Shown here: positions 35,531-44,236 of the stretch, piece after piece
How positions within the stretch are numbered: position 1 is the first letter of the stretch
Layout of the letters: the number at the start of each line of letters is the position of its first letter
Source of the DNA: Lottiidibacillus patelloidae
GTDB lineage: Bacteria; Bacillota; Bacilli; Bacillales; SA5d-4
Reading direction: 5' to 3'
Assembly (NCBI RefSeq): GCF_002262935.1
Contig: NZ_NPIA01000007.1
Coordinates: 62,001 to 126,000, forward strand
DNA length: 64,000 nt
Notes under the pieces: generated by a model
Seen by the model: the letters and a program-made list of their open reading frames with translations, nothing else
Database searches by the model: none
Told to the model about the DNA's origin: nothing
Program-made: the position numbers and the translations under genes

Positions 35531-36475
35531 ATGACACACATATATATAATACATGAAAATAAAGAGTGGACAGCACCTTTACTTAAACATTTAGATGATA
35601 TGCAACTTCCCTATAAAGAATGGTTTTTAAATGAAGGAACATTAGATTTATCAGACATTCCACCTGAAGGGATATTTTACAATAGAATTAGCGCATCGTC
35701 TCATACTAGAGACCACCGCTACTCTGCTGAGTATACTGCTAGTGTTTTAGCTTGGCTTAATGCTCATAATCGGATAGTTCTAAACAGTGAACGAGCATTA
35801 GCTTTAGAAATTAGTAAAATAGCTCAATATTCATCGCTACAAGCAAATGGCATTAAGATACCTAAAACAATTGCAGCAATTGGAAAAACGCAAATAATTG
35901 AAGCTGCGAAAAAAATGACACCTCCTTTTATAACAAAACATAATCGAGGCGGAAAGGGTTTAGGTGTCCAACTTTTCCACTCAATTATTGCATTAGAAAC
36001 GTATATTAATAATGATCAATTTGAAAAACCTATTGATGGCATCACACTCATTCAAGAGTATATTCAATCACCTGAACCTTATATTACGAGATGTGAATTT
36101 ATTAATGGGAAATTTTTGTATGCTGTCAGAGTAGATACATCAGAAGGGTTTGAATTATGTCCTGCAGACGCATGCAGTATTGGAGATAACTTTTGCCCAA
36201 CAACCACAAAAACAAAAGCAAAATTTGAAATTATTGAGAATTTCAATCACCCAATTCTTACAAAATATGAAAAATTCTTAAGTGAAAATGACATTACTTT
36301 TGCTGGTATTGAATTTATAAAAGATAAAGCAGGAAATCTTTTCACTTATGATGTTAATACGAATACTAACTATAATACAGATGCCGAAAATAACGTAGGA
36401 ATTTACGGCATGAAAGAAATAGCTAATGTTTTAGGGACAAAATTGAAGGAATTAAAAGCTATTAAAAAGATATAG
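35531..36475 (+). CDS. ATP-grasp ligase, RimK-like
   Basis: A 314-residue protein preceded by GGAGG. It has an N-terminal domain with FYNRISASSHTRDHRYSAEY, the ATP-grasp glycine loop ITKHNRGGKGLGVQLF near residue 140, and the metal-binding YDVNTNTNYN near residue 278. RimK-like enzymes add amino acids to carboxyl groups with ATP. Substrate unknown. It stands alone. Confidence 0.85.
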   Translation: MTHIYIIHENKEWTAPLLKHLDDMQLPYKEWFLNEGTLDLSDIPPEGIFYNRISASSHTRDHRYSAEYTASVLAWLNAHNRIVLNSERALALEISKIAQYSSLQANGIKIPKTIAAIGKTQIIEAAKKMTPPFITKHNRGGKGLGVQLFHSIIALETYINNDQFEKPIDGITLIQEYIQSPEPYITRCEFINGKFLYAVRVDTSEGFELCPADACSIGDNFCPTTTKTKAKFEIIENFNHPILTKYEKFLSENDITFAGIEFIKDKAGNLFTYDVNTNTNYNTDAENNVGIYGMKEIANVLGTKLKELKAIKKI

Positions 36476-36609
36476 GAGGAATTATATATCTCATCTTTCT
36501 AACTTAACTTATTTTAAATCAATAGTCCCTCATTACTCTTATTCATAGTGAGAGAAATTTTATATAAGTCACGTAGAATGCTATCATTATTAGTGAAGGA
36601 GGGATATCA

Positions 36610-36858
36610 ATTAGTTTAAAAAAGGAAAAACAAATTGATATTATGATTGATGAAGGTCTAGGTGGTGGACAAATTAATCGTACATCAGATAAAGACAAAC
36701 TTAAATCACCACTTTCTAAGCAGAAACATAAGAAGGAAAATGAAATGATTGAAAACTTTTCTGAGGCAATTAGCTTAGGAAACGAAATGGAACAGCTTGA
36801 GAATAAAGAAGAGCTAAAAGAAAAAGGGCTAACACCTGACCCAGATAATACAAAATAA
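36610..36858 (+). CDS. Small hypothetical protein with probable ATT start
   Basis: AAGGAGGG at 36596-36603 is ideally placed for ATT at 36610 (82 residues); the first ATG, 36643, has no ribosome binding site. The product is hydrophilic and highly charged, with DEGLGGGQINR near the start and a Glu/Lys-rich second half. No family is recognised. It ends against the bidirectional terminator shared with acnA. Confidence 0.65.
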   Translation: MSLKKEKQIDIMIDEGLGGGQINRTSDKDKLKSPLSKQKHKKENEMIENFSEAISLGNEMEQLENKEELKEKGLTPDPDNTK

Positions 36859-36868
36859 TACGTAAAAA

Positions 36869-36896
36869 AACCGCTCTATAGAAGAGCGGTTTTTTG
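36869..36896. terminator. Bidirectional terminator between small gene and acnA
   Basis: AACCGCTCT / AGAGCGGTT stem with A-run and T-run flanks, between convergent genes. Confidence 0.9.
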
Positions 36897-36904
36897 TTTG
36901 TAAA

Positions 36905-39619
36905 TTAGTTATTTTGAAGCTTATCACGTAGTACCATTTGCAGGATACCACCGTGACGGTAGTAGTCAATTTCAACTTCAGAGTCGAAACGAGCAACAAC
37001 TTCGATTTCTCTTTTATTACCAGCTTCATCAGTAACAGTAACTTTAACCATATCACGAGGTTTAATGTCATTTGTTACTTGTACGTCGAACGTTTCTTTA
37101 CCAGTTAAGCCTAGAGATTCGATTGTATCTCCCTCTTTAAATTGAAGTGGAAGTACACCCATTAACACTAAGTTTGAACGGTGAATACGCTCGAAGCTTT
37201 CAGCGATAACTGTTTTAATGCCTAAAAGGTTCGTACCTTTCGCAGCCCAGTCACGTGAGCTTCCCATACCGTAATCTTTACCAGCAATAACAACTAAACC
37301 TGTGTTATCTTCTTGATACTTCATTGCAGCATCATAGATGGGCATAATTTCTTCTGTTGGCCAGTAAGTCGTCCATCCACCCTCTGTTCCAGGAGCGATT
37401 TGGTTTTTAATACGGATGTTTGCAAACGTACCACGCATCATTACTTCATGGTTACCACGACGTGATCCGTATGAGTTAAAGTCACGGATATCAACGCCTT
37501 TTTCACGTAAGTAACGACCTGCAGGCATATCTTTTGCAATCGCACCAGCTGGTGAAATGTGGTCAGTTGTAACTGAATCAGCAAATTTACCGATAACACG
37601 TAAACCAGTAAGTGGTTTAACTTCTTCAATATCAGCAGATAAGTTTTCGAAGAATGTAGGGTTTTGAATGTAAGTAGAATCTTCATTCCACTTGTAAAGC
37701 GCGTCATCAGTAGTCGCGATTTCATTCCACTCTTGATTGCTATCGAATACTTCATCGTACTCTTTCTTGAAGATTTCAGGTGTTACAGCTTGCTTAATTA
37801 CTGCTTTAATTTCTTCTGTCGTTGGCCAGATGTCTTTTAAGTAAACATCGTTACCATCTTTGTCTTTTCCGAATGAATCATTGTTAAGATCAAAGTCAAC
37901 AGTTCCTGCTAGCGCATAAGCAACTACTAATGGTGGTGAAGCTAAGTAGTTAGCTTTTACTAACGGATGTATACGTCCTTCAAAGTTACGGTTACCAGAA
38001 AGTACAGACGTAACTGTTAAGTCACTGCTAGCAATCGCTTCTTCGATTTCATCAGCTAAAGGACCAGAGTTACCGATACAAGTAGTACAACCATAACCTA
38101 CTGTATTAAATCCTAAATCCTCTAAGTATGAAGTTAAACCAGCTTCATCTAAGTAGCTAGTAACTACTTTAGAACCAGGAGCTAGTGATGTTTTCACATA
38201 CTCAGGAACTTGTAAGCCTTTTTCAATTGCTTTTTTCGCAACTAATCCAGCACCTAACATTACTGTAGGGTTTGATGTATTTGTACAAGAAGTAATGGCT
38301 GCAATCGCAATTGCACCAGTCTTCATCGTAGAAGTTTCACCATTCGGATGTTTAACTGTCGTTTCTTTATTGATTTCATCTTCAGAAAGACCAAATCCGC
38401 TTGGACCTACTGGTGAAGTAAGTGCTTTATGGAATGATTCTTTCATCGCTGAAAGTGGAATTAAATCTTGTGGACGCTTTGGACCAGACAAGTTCGGCTC
38501 AATTGCAGAAAGATCGATTTCAACAACGTCAGTGAACGTAGGGTCTTGAGCATCTGGCGTATAGAACATACCATTAGCTTTTGTATATTCTTCAACTAAT
38601 TTAATTTGCTCTTCAGAACGACCTGTTAAGCGCATGTATTCAAGTGCTTCTTCATCAACTGGGAAGAAACCACATGTAGCTCCATACTCAGGTGCCATGT
38701 TTGAAATAGTTGCACGGTCAGCAAGTGGCATTTCTGCAAGTCCAGGACCGAAGAATTCCACGAATTTCCCAACAACTTTCTTCTCACGAAGTACTTGCGT
38801 TACTTTTAATGCTAAGTCAGTTGCAGTAGTTCCGTTAGGAAGCGTTCCAACTAATTTAACACCAATAACTTCAGGAACTGGGAAGTATGAAGGTTGACCA
38901 AGCATTCCTGCTTCAGCCTCGATACCACCAACACCCCAACCTAATACACCGATACCATTAATCATCGTTGTATGAGAGTCAGTACCAAATAAAGTATCTG
39001 GGTATGCAATGTACTCGCCATCTTTTTCTTCAATACCGTGAACAACATTTGCTAAATACTCTAAGTTAACTTGGTGAACGATACCAGTTGCAGGTGGTAC
39101 AGCACGATAGTTATCAAATGCTTTTTGTGCCCACTTCAAGAACTCATAACGCTCAGCGTTACGTTTAAACTCAAGATCCATGTTGAACTTAAGTGCATCT
39201 GCTGAACCAGCTTTGTCTACTTGTACAGAGTGGTCGATTACTAAGTCAACTGGAATTTCAGGGTTAATTTTATCAGGGTCTCCACCCATGTCAGCCATAG
39301 CTTTACGTAATGACGCTAAGTCTACTACTGCAGGTACACCTGTAAAGTCTTGTAGGATTACACGTGAAGGTTTGAAAGGTACATCAATGTCCTTTTGCTC
39401 ACTAGTTCCCCATTTTGTTAAGTTTTCAATGTGCTCTTTTGTAATTACACGACCGTCATATTGACGTAAAACTGATTCTAAAAGTACTTTAATGGAATAC
39501 GGAAGTTTTGAAACATTTCCGATACCAGCTTCTTCAAGCGCTTGCAGCTTATAGAAGTTATACTTCTTGCCGTTAGCTTCAAAAGAAGAACGCGCTTGGA
39601 AAATATCTTGGTTAGCCAT
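36905..39619 (-). CDS. acnA: Aconitate hydratase AcnA
   Basis: The 904-residue enzyme isomerises citrate to isocitrate in the TCA cycle. The 4Fe-4S cluster cysteines are visible in [12 protein letters not shown] and [14 protein letters not shown]. The C-terminal swivel domain has the [11 protein letters not shown] active-site block. Length is normal for the IRP1-like class, which can bind mRNA when the cluster is lost (known in B. subtilis CitB). Start supported by AAGGAGG. Codon use is that of a highly expressed gene. Nearby sspO and sspP repeat the citB neighbourhood of other bacilli. Confidence 0.97.
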   Translation of the reverse strand: MANQDIFQARSSFEANGKKYNFYKLQALEEAGIGNVSKLPYSIKVLLESVLRQYDGRVITKEHIENLTKWGTSEQKDIDVPFKPSRVILQDFTGVPAVVDLASLRKAMADMGGDPDKINPEIPVDLVIDHSVQVDKAGSADALKFNMDLEFKRNAERYEFLKWAQKAFDNYRAVPPATGIVHQVNLEYLANVVHGIEEKDGEYIAYPDTLFGTDSHTTMINGIGVLGWGVGGIEAEAGMLGQPSYFPVPEVIGVKLVGTLPNGTTATDLALKVTQVLREKKVVGKFVEFFGPGLAEMPLADRATISNMAPEYGATCGFFPVDEEALEYMRLTGRSEEQIKLVEEYTKANGMFYTPDAQDPTFTDVVEIDLSAIEPNLSGPKRPQDLIPLSAMKESFHKALTSPVGPSGFGLSEDEINKETTVKHPNGETSTMKTGAIAIAAITSCTNTSNPTVMLGAGLVAKKAIEKGLQVPEYVKTSLAPGSKVVTSYLDEAGLTSYLEDLGFNTVGYGCTTCIGNSGPLADEIEEAIASSDLTVTSVLSGNRNFEGRIHPLVKANYLASPPLVVAYALAGTVDFDLNNDSFGKDKDGNDVYLKDIWPTTEEIKAVIKQAVTPEIFKKEYDEVFDSNQEWNEIATTDDALYKWNEDSTYIQNPTFFENLSADIEEVKPLTGLRVIGKFADSVTTDHISPAGAIAKDMPAGRYLREKGVDIRDFNSYGSRRGNHEVMMRGTFANIRIKNQIAPGTEGGWTTYWPTEEIMPIYDAAMKYQEDNTGLVVIAGKDYGMGSSRDWAAKGTNLLGIKTVIAESFERIHRSNLVLMGVLPLQFKEGDTIESLGLTGKETFDVQVTNDIKPRDMVKVTVTDEAGNKREIEVVARFDSEVEIDYYRHGGILQMVLRDKLQNN

Positions 39620-39807
39620 ATGTACTACCTCCTTTTGAATTCATACATTCCTTATCATATACTAATGAGCTAAAATTGTCGAAAGATAAATCAATATTTA
39701 CACCGACATTTTTCATTCATTACACAATTATCATATGACACAATAGTTAATAAGTAAATTTCAATAATTTTATCATTTTTGATAAGTTAAACTTATGTTT
39801 CAAATAA

Positions 39808-39843
39808 ATAAAAAAACATTTGTTTTATAACAAATGCTTTTTT
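39808..39843 (-). terminator. Terminator of carbonic anhydrase gene
   Basis: AAGCATTTGTT / AACAAATGTTTTTTT read on the minus strand. Confidence 0.85.
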
Positions 39844-39853
39844 GATATAGAAA

Positions 39854-40405
39854 TTAAATTATATCAATTTTCCCACTACCAACATCATAGATAAGTCCTT
39901 GAACAGTAACACTATCTTCATGTCCTTGATAAACTGGATGTTTTTTGAGATTCTCCACTTGTGCTTGGACGTTTCTTTTTGAAACATCATCAATTTGTAG
40001 TGACTTTCTCTCTTCTTCAGAAACTGCTTTCTCGATATTTTCAATCCAAGGAGATAGTTCTTTAGGTAATGCATTGCCTTGGCAAGCAGCATTTATCGCA
40101 CCACAATTCGTATGACCGATGATAAGAATTTTTTTTATATTTAGGACATTAAGTGCATAAAACAATGCAGCTGTGAAACTTTGATCACTTTCTACTACTT
40201 GATTACCAACATTGCGATGAACAAAAAATTCTCCTAAGTCTCCCATAAATGTAACAGCAGGATTAATTCGAGAATCACTACAGCTAATTACAAAATAATC
40301 TGGTGACTGACCATCAGAAAATCGTTGAAAATAATCGGCCATCCCACTAGTTTTTTCTTGAACAAATTGTTGATTTCTTCTTAATAAATCTTCCATTGTA
40401 TCCAT
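39854..40405 (-). CDS. Beta-class carbonic anhydrase
   Basis: A 183-residue enzyme with zinc ligands in SCSDSRINP (Cys, with the Asp-Arg dyad) and GHTNCGA (His-X2-Cys). It interconverts CO2 and bicarbonate in the cytoplasm. Length is at the short end of the family but all ligands are present. The start is the first of two ATGs after GGGGTG. The promoter region holds a tandem 12-bp repeat and a palindrome. Confidence 0.93.
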   Translation of the reverse strand: MDTMEDLLRRNQQFVQEKTSGMADYFQRFSDGQSPDYFVISCSDSRINPAVTFMGDLGEFFVHRNVGNQVVESDQSFTAALFYALNVLNIKKILIIGHTNCGAINAACQGNALPKELSPWIENIEKAVSEEERKSLQIDDVSKRNVQAQVENLKKHPVYQGHEDSVTVQGLIYDVGSGKIDII

Positions 40406-40430
40406 TCAGAGCACCCCAGAAAATATATTT

Positions 40431-40459
40431 GGTATAATATACCGTAAAATATACCGTAA
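40431..40459 (-). promoter_or_regulatory. Tandem 12-bp repeat and palindrome in carbonic anhydrase promoter
   Basis: AATATACCGTAA occurs twice head to tail (40436-40447 and 40448-40459). The first overlaps the palindrome GGTATAATATACC (40431-40443). It lies 26 bases upstream of the coding start, where an operator could act. No regulator is identified. Confidence 0.5.
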
Positions 40460-40492
40460 AGTACTCTCTTTTTCAATGGTTAATGTGAAAAA

Positions 40493-40514
40493 AGCAAGTG
40501 ACAAAGTCACTTGC
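40493..40514 (-). terminator. Terminator of sspO
   Basis: AGCAAGTGA / TCACTTGCT stem, followed on the minus strand by TTTTTT. Confidence 0.85.
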
Positions 40515-40523
40515 TAAAGATAA

Positions 40524-40673
40524 TTATTGATTCTTTTTTCTTTTTTTGTTGTTTTGCTTTTGCTCTTCAGTTAAAGGCTCATTTGAGAACTCTGCATTAT
40601 ATCCAGCACCAAGACCTTGTGCTTTTGCTTGATTCATTCCTGGAATTACATGATTCGCTTTACGTTTAACCAT
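40524..40673 (-). CDS. sspO: Small acid-soluble spore protein O
   Basis: A 49-residue peptide beginning [20 protein letters not shown] and ending [11 protein letters not shown], matching SspO (CotK) almost throughout. GAGGAGTGA upstream overlaps the stop of the preceding gene, so the two are coupled. Made in the forespore. Proximity to acnA follows other bacilli. Confidence 0.93.
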   Translation of the reverse strand: MVKRKANHVIPGMNQAKAQGLGAGYNAEFSNEPLTEEQKQNNKKRKKNQ

Positions 40674-40678
40674 CGTAA

Positions 40679-40936
40679 TCACTCCTCATTAACTTGTTGG
40701 ACAATTTGTTGTAAGTCGTTTCTATATTGCTCTAATTGATGTCTTTGATGCTCAGAAGATACTTCCAACGCATTTTCAATTTGCTGGTAAGCTTCATTCA
40801 CTTCGTTTTGTAAGTGTTTCAGCTGCTTACCGTATTCACTACTATCGGTAACTAAATGCTGTTCCGCATTCTTTGCTTGTGTGTACCCTTGCTGAGCAGC
40901 TTGAAATGCTTGTTGTTTATCTTTATGAAACGGCAT
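40679..40936 (-). CDS. Hypothetical coiled protein, DUF2524 (YtzC)-like
   Basis: An 85-residue, entirely helical, Gln-rich protein. The pattern AKNAEQHL, then [16 protein letters not shown] and [16 protein letters not shown], resembles DUF2524/YtzC. AGGAGGAAG precedes the start. Its end overlaps the sspO ribosome binding site, which suggests sporulation expression. Confidence 0.7.
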   Translation of the reverse strand: MPFHKDKQQAFQAAQQGYTQAKNAEQHLVTDSSEYGKQLKHLQNEVNEAYQQIENALEVSSEHQRHQLEQYRNDLQQIVQQVNEE

Positions 40937-41053
40937 ACTTCTTCCTCCTTAATAGAAAGCTTTTCATTGTTATTGTTTGCCCACGTGAAAAAATCATACA
41001 TGAATAAAAGATAAAGACGAAAGCAAACTATTATAGAAGGAGGAGTGGTTACT

Positions 41054-41191
41054 ATGGCTGAAAAGAATTCATATAAAGATCAACGTAAGAATGCTCCAAA
41101 AGGCGAAAATCCAGGGCAACCAGCACCGATGAGTGGATCTAAAAAAGTAAAGAAAAGAAATCATGTAGGTGCAACAGACGGAGAAGGGTAA
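41054..41191 (+). CDS. sspP: Small acid-soluble spore protein P
   Basis: A 45-residue peptide with [20 protein letters not shown] and KKVKKRNH, matching SspP (CotL). AAGGAGGAG upstream. In B. subtilis sspO and sspP are in one operon; here they lie divergently, with the DUF2524-like gene between. Confidence 0.92.
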   Translation: MAEKNSYKDQRKNAPKGENPGQPAPMSGSKKVKKRNHVGATDGEG

Positions 41192-41200
41192 ATCCCTTCT
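41181..41200. terminator. Terminator of sspP (and near selA end)
   Basis: GAGAAGGG / CCCTTCTC stem with a 5-base loop, overlapping the sspP stop; only moderately T-rich after. Confidence 0.6.
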
Positions 41201-41213
41201 CTACTTCTCTAAG

Positions 41214-42611
41214 CTAGTTAATTTTCATTAATGCCTCTATTACTTGCTTTACTTCTTCATCTGAAATTGTTCTAAAATCAATTAAAACTTTCTCATTTTT
41301 TATACGAACAATGACTGGAATTTCAGCTTCTCGCAATTTGGTTGCTAATTGTTGTGACTCATACTTACTATGAATCATTTCTACGACAACTGTTGGCATT
41401 AATACATCCGGCATTGTGCCTCCACCAACTTGCGAAAAATCTTGAACTATATTCCAATCAAAAGATGACTTTAACAGCTCCAGCCTTTTTACAAATGTTT
41501 CAGCTCTTGATTTAATCGTCTCTATTGATTGTAGTAAATCTCTAACTGTAGGTATCTCTGTTCCTCGTTCTAAAATATAAGATTTTAATGTCGCTTCTAA
41601 AGCTGCAATCGTCATTTTATCGACTCGCAACACACGAGCAAGCTGATGCTTTTTTAATTTATTTATGATTTCTTTCTTTCCTGCAATAATTCCAGCTTGC
41701 GGACCACCTAACAGTTTGTCACCACTAAAAGATACGACATCCGCTCCATTTTTTATCGCTTCAGACACTAAAGGCTCTTCCCCAATACCTGAAGATTGAA
41801 ATGAAAACAAGTCTCCACTTCCTAAATCTTCATAATAGATAACGCCGTGACCCTTACTAATTTCAACTAGTTCTTTTGTTTTTAATTCTTTTGTAAAGCC
41901 GACAACTTTAAAATTACTCGTGTGCACCTTCATGATCATTGCAGTATTATCATTGATGGCATTTTCATAATCAAATTCATGTGTTTTATTTGTCGTTCCT
42001 ACCTCGACTAGTTTTGCGCCACTTTCCTCCATAATTGCTGAAACACGAAATGATCCACCAATTTCAACTAATTCTCCACGCGATACAATTACTTCTTTCT
42101 CTTTTGCTAGCGCTCTTAAGATGAGGTAAACAGCAGCAGCATTATTATTCACAACCATCGCTGCTTCTGCTCCAGTTATTTCTTTTATTAATGTTTCTAA
42201 ATGATCGTGCCGCGAACCTCTAACACCTTCATCTAAGTTATATTCTAAATTTGAATAATTCGCTGCAACTTTGACAACTTGTTCAATAGCTTTTTCACTT
42301 AATCTAGCTCGTCCTAAATTAGTATGTAAAACTGTCCCAGTTCCATTGATGACAGGTTTAATCGTATATGATTGAAAAGATTGCGCTCTTTTTTTAACTC
42401 GATCTATTATGTGGGATAATAGAAGTTCTTTCGTTGGGGGTGTCTCACTGTCCCAAGACTCTTGAAGAAATTGTTCTCGCACATTCATAACTTCTTCTTG
42501 CATCCATTTCGTTAATTGGGCACCTATAAGACCATTTTCTAGAAGATTATTTAAAGTAGGTTCATTTTGTAATTGATGAACAGAAGGTATAAATCTTAAC
42601 CATTGTTTCAT
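41214..42611 (-). CDS. selA: L-seryl-tRNA(Sec) selenium transferase SelA
   Basis: The 465-residue PLP enzyme converts seryl-tRNA(Sec) to selenocysteyl-tRNA(Sec) with selenophosphate. The PLP lysine is K299 in SFSGDKLLGGPQAG; NGTGTVLHTNLGRARLS near residue 90 is the family block. The N-terminal domain (residues 1-75) that recognises the tRNA is present, so the protein is full length. AAGGAGGAGC precedes ATG 42611. It lies 51 bases downstream of the CxxU selenoprotein gene, separated by a hairpin that may attenuate read-through. Confidence 0.96.
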   Translation of the reverse strand: MKQWLRFIPSVHQLQNEPTLNNLLENGLIGAQLTKWMQEEVMNVREQFLQESWDSETPPTKELLLSHIIDRVKKRAQSFQSYTIKPVINGTGTVLHTNLGRARLSEKAIEQVVKVAANYSNLEYNLDEGVRGSRHDHLETLIKEITGAEAAMVVNNNAAAVYLILRALAKEKEVIVSRGELVEIGGSFRVSAIMEESGAKLVEVGTTNKTHEFDYENAINDNTAMIMKVHTSNFKVVGFTKELKTKELVEISKGHGVIYYEDLGSGDLFSFQSSGIGEEPLVSEAIKNGADVVSFSGDKLLGGPQAGIIAGKKEIINKLKKHQLARVLRVDKMTIAALEATLKSYILERGTEIPTVRDLLQSIETIKSRAETFVKRLELLKSSFDWNIVQDFSQVGGGTMPDVLMPTVVVEMIHSKYESQQLATKLREAEIPVIVRIKNEKVLIDFRTISDEEVKQVIEALMKIN

Positions 42612-42635
42612 TCGTGCTCCTCCTTAAGGCTATAA

Positions 42636-42660
42636 AAAGGACACCTTAAGAAAGGTGCCC
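42636..42660 (-). terminator. Hairpin between selenoprotein gene and selA
   Basis: GGGCACCTT / AAGGTGTCC with a 4-base loop, then TTTTT on the minus strand. It may be a terminator or a partial attenuator ahead of selA. Confidence 0.75.
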
Positions 42661-42662
42661 AT

Positions 42663-42905
42663 TTATTTTGCTAATTTGTCCATTTCCTCAATCATTGCGT
42701 TCGTAGCAGGAAACTTGCCGATTTCAAGCTTAGAATAAATCTTCGTTCCATTAACTGTTACTTCAAATGCTCCTTTTGAACTAGGAATCAACTCTAATGA
42801 AGTAATGTCATGACGGTAATGATTAAAAAGTTCTTCCGCGAAACTCGCGGCTTTTGGTGCGTAGTTTCACTGCATGCAAAATTCAACAGATACTTTGTAA
42901 GACAT
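42663..42905 (-). CDS. Selenoprotein W-like (Rdx family), CxxU with in-frame UGA
   Basis: From ATG 42905 (AAAAGGAGG upstream) the frame runs 80 codons to TAA at 42663 if the UGA at 42867-42869 is read as selenocysteine. The result starts MSYKVSVEFCMQUNYAPKAA: Cys10-Met-Gln-Sec13 on the first strand-loop, the CxxU site of the SelW/SelT/SelH thioredoxin-like (Rdx) family. The remainder (GAFEVTVNGTKIYSKLEIGK and FPATNAMIEEM) matches the family beta-strands and last helix. A hairpin suited to SECIS function lies 16 bases after the UGA. With selA, selD and selB in the same window, recoding is far more likely than a broken gene. Probably a thiol/selenol redox protein. Confidence 0.93.
42836..42850 (-). 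promoter_or_regulatory. Candidate bacterial SECIS element of the SelW-like gene
   Basis: Read on the minus strand: CCGCGA-GUU-UCGCGG, a perfect 6-bp stem with a GUU loop. The apical loop begins 22 bases after the UGA, inside the known window for bacterial SECIS elements, with G first in the loop as required for SelB recognition. Nearly identical to the selD hairpin. Confidence 0.82.
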
Positions 42906-43048
42906 GTTGCGGCCTCCTTTTAAGTAATTCTACGTTTTATTTTAGTATAACAATGTAAAATACGCAAAAAAGGTGCTTGTTATCTTATTACTGTCTTATT
43001 TTGCAAAACACGTATATACTAATAGTGAAAAATAGGAGGTGCATTTTT

Positions 43049-44104
43049 GTGAGTGAACAAGAAAAAATACGTCTAACAGCGCTTTCCACAAAGGCTGGAT
43101 GAGGATGCAAAATTGGTCCTGAAGACCTGTCGCAAGTTTTGCGACATTTACCAGAAAGAGAACATGATCCAAACCTTTTAGTTGGTTTAGATACTTCTGA
43201 TGATGCGGGAGTATATAAAGTAACTGATGATATAGCTTTAATTCAAACTGTTGATTATTTTACACCAATTGTTGACGATCCATACACATTCGGACAAATA
43301 GCAGCAGCCAATGCCCTTAGTGATGTATACGCAATGGGAGGCAAGCCTAAAACGGTTTTAAATATCGTCGGATTCCCTATCAAAGCATTAGGCCCTGAAG
43401 TGTTAGCTGAAATATTAAAAGGTGCTGCTGACAAAACAAAAGAAGCTGGTGCAATTATCGTCGGAGGCCATTCAATCGACGATCAAGAACCTAAATTTGG
43501 CTTATCTGTAACTGGTTATGTTCACCCTGATAAATTTTATAAAAATGTCGGATCCAAACCTGGTGATGTTTTAGTCTTAACAAAACCAATTGGTGTTGGT
43601 GTGTTAACAACTGGAATTAAAAGAAATGAAGTTACAGAAGAACAAGAAAAAGCTGTTACTATAGCTATGGCAACATTAAATAAACGAGCAGCTGAGCTTC
43701 TTGAAGAGTTCTCTCCAACTGCAGTCACAGATGTAACTGGATTTGGACTTCTAGGTCACAGTACGGAAATGGCTAAAGGAAGTAAAGTAAGTTTTGATAT
43801 CAAGTTGTCAGATGTTCCGGTACTAGATGGTACATATGAGCTTATTCAAAAAGGAATTGTTCCTGGCGGGACAAAAGCTAATCATAGCTGGTTAAAAGAT
43901 GATGTAGAGTATGATGAATCACTTACATTTGAAGACGAAATGCTTTTGTGTGATGCAGTTACTTCTGGTGGATTATTAATTAGTATGCCAGCTGATCAAG
44001 CCGAGCAATACGTAGAAAAATGTAAGAATAATGGTATTGAAGCTGCATCCATCATCGGAACAGTTAGCGCGAAAAAAGAAAAAAGCATTTACGCAAAAAG
44101 ATAA
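43049..44104 (+). CDS. selD: Selenophosphate synthase SelD, itself a selenoprotein
   Basis: The enzyme makes selenophosphate from selenide and ATP. The start is GTG 43049 with AGGAGG upstream. The frame then meets UGA at 43100-43102 (codon 18), in the context KAG-U-GCKIG, exactly the catalytic Cys/Sec position of SelD. Without recoding an apparent frame starts only at 43139. Total 351 residues, with the ATP-binding blocks VGLDTSDDAGVYK and ANALSDVYAMGGKPKTVLNI, and GGHSIDDQEPKFGLSVTG. A GUU-loop hairpin at 43128-43146 follows the UGA. Transcribed divergently from the SelW-like gene and selA. Confidence 0.96.
43128..43146 (+). promoter_or_regulatory. Candidate bacterial SECIS element of selD
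   Basis: UGUCGCAA-GUU-UUGCGACA, a perfect 8-bp stem with GUU loop. The loop begins 33 bases after the UGA, within the accepted range. It shares the pattern CGC(R)A-GUU-U(Y)GCG with the SelW-like hairpin. Confidence 0.82.
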
Positions 44105-44113
44105 TAGATCTTA

Positions 44114-44144
44114 CTGGTGAATGGCAGATGTCATTCACCTTTTT
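44114..44144 (+). terminator. Terminator of selD
   Basis: GGTGAATG / CATTCACC stem, then TTTTTATT. Confidence 0.85.
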
Positions 44145-44166
44145 ATTATTTATTTTAGAACAAAAA

Positions 44167-44215
44167 AAACCTCGAGGAATCGTAAGTAATTCTTTTACGA
44201 CCTTCGAGGTTTTTT
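44167..44215. terminator. Terminator of the GGDEF gene (bidirectional)
   Basis: AACCTCGA and TCGAGGTT at the ends of a long imperfect stem, with A-run and T-run flanks. Confidence 0.8.
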
Positions 44216-44236
44216 TGCGTTTAATACTGCTATAGA

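Noticed and set aside
42663..42905. Pseudogene broken by a premature stop
   Set aside because: The stop is UGA at the CxxU position, is followed by a SECIS-like hairpin, and the rest of the frame is intact; selenium genes surround it.
42906..43048. tRNA-Sec (selC) near the selenium genes
   Set aside because: I looked for a long-acceptor tRNA with anticodon TCA near selA/selD and in other gaps and found none; it is probably outside the window.
43139..44104. A shorter SelD starting at TTG 43139
   Set aside because: It would lack the catalytic residue and glycine-rich start, and has no ribosome binding site.
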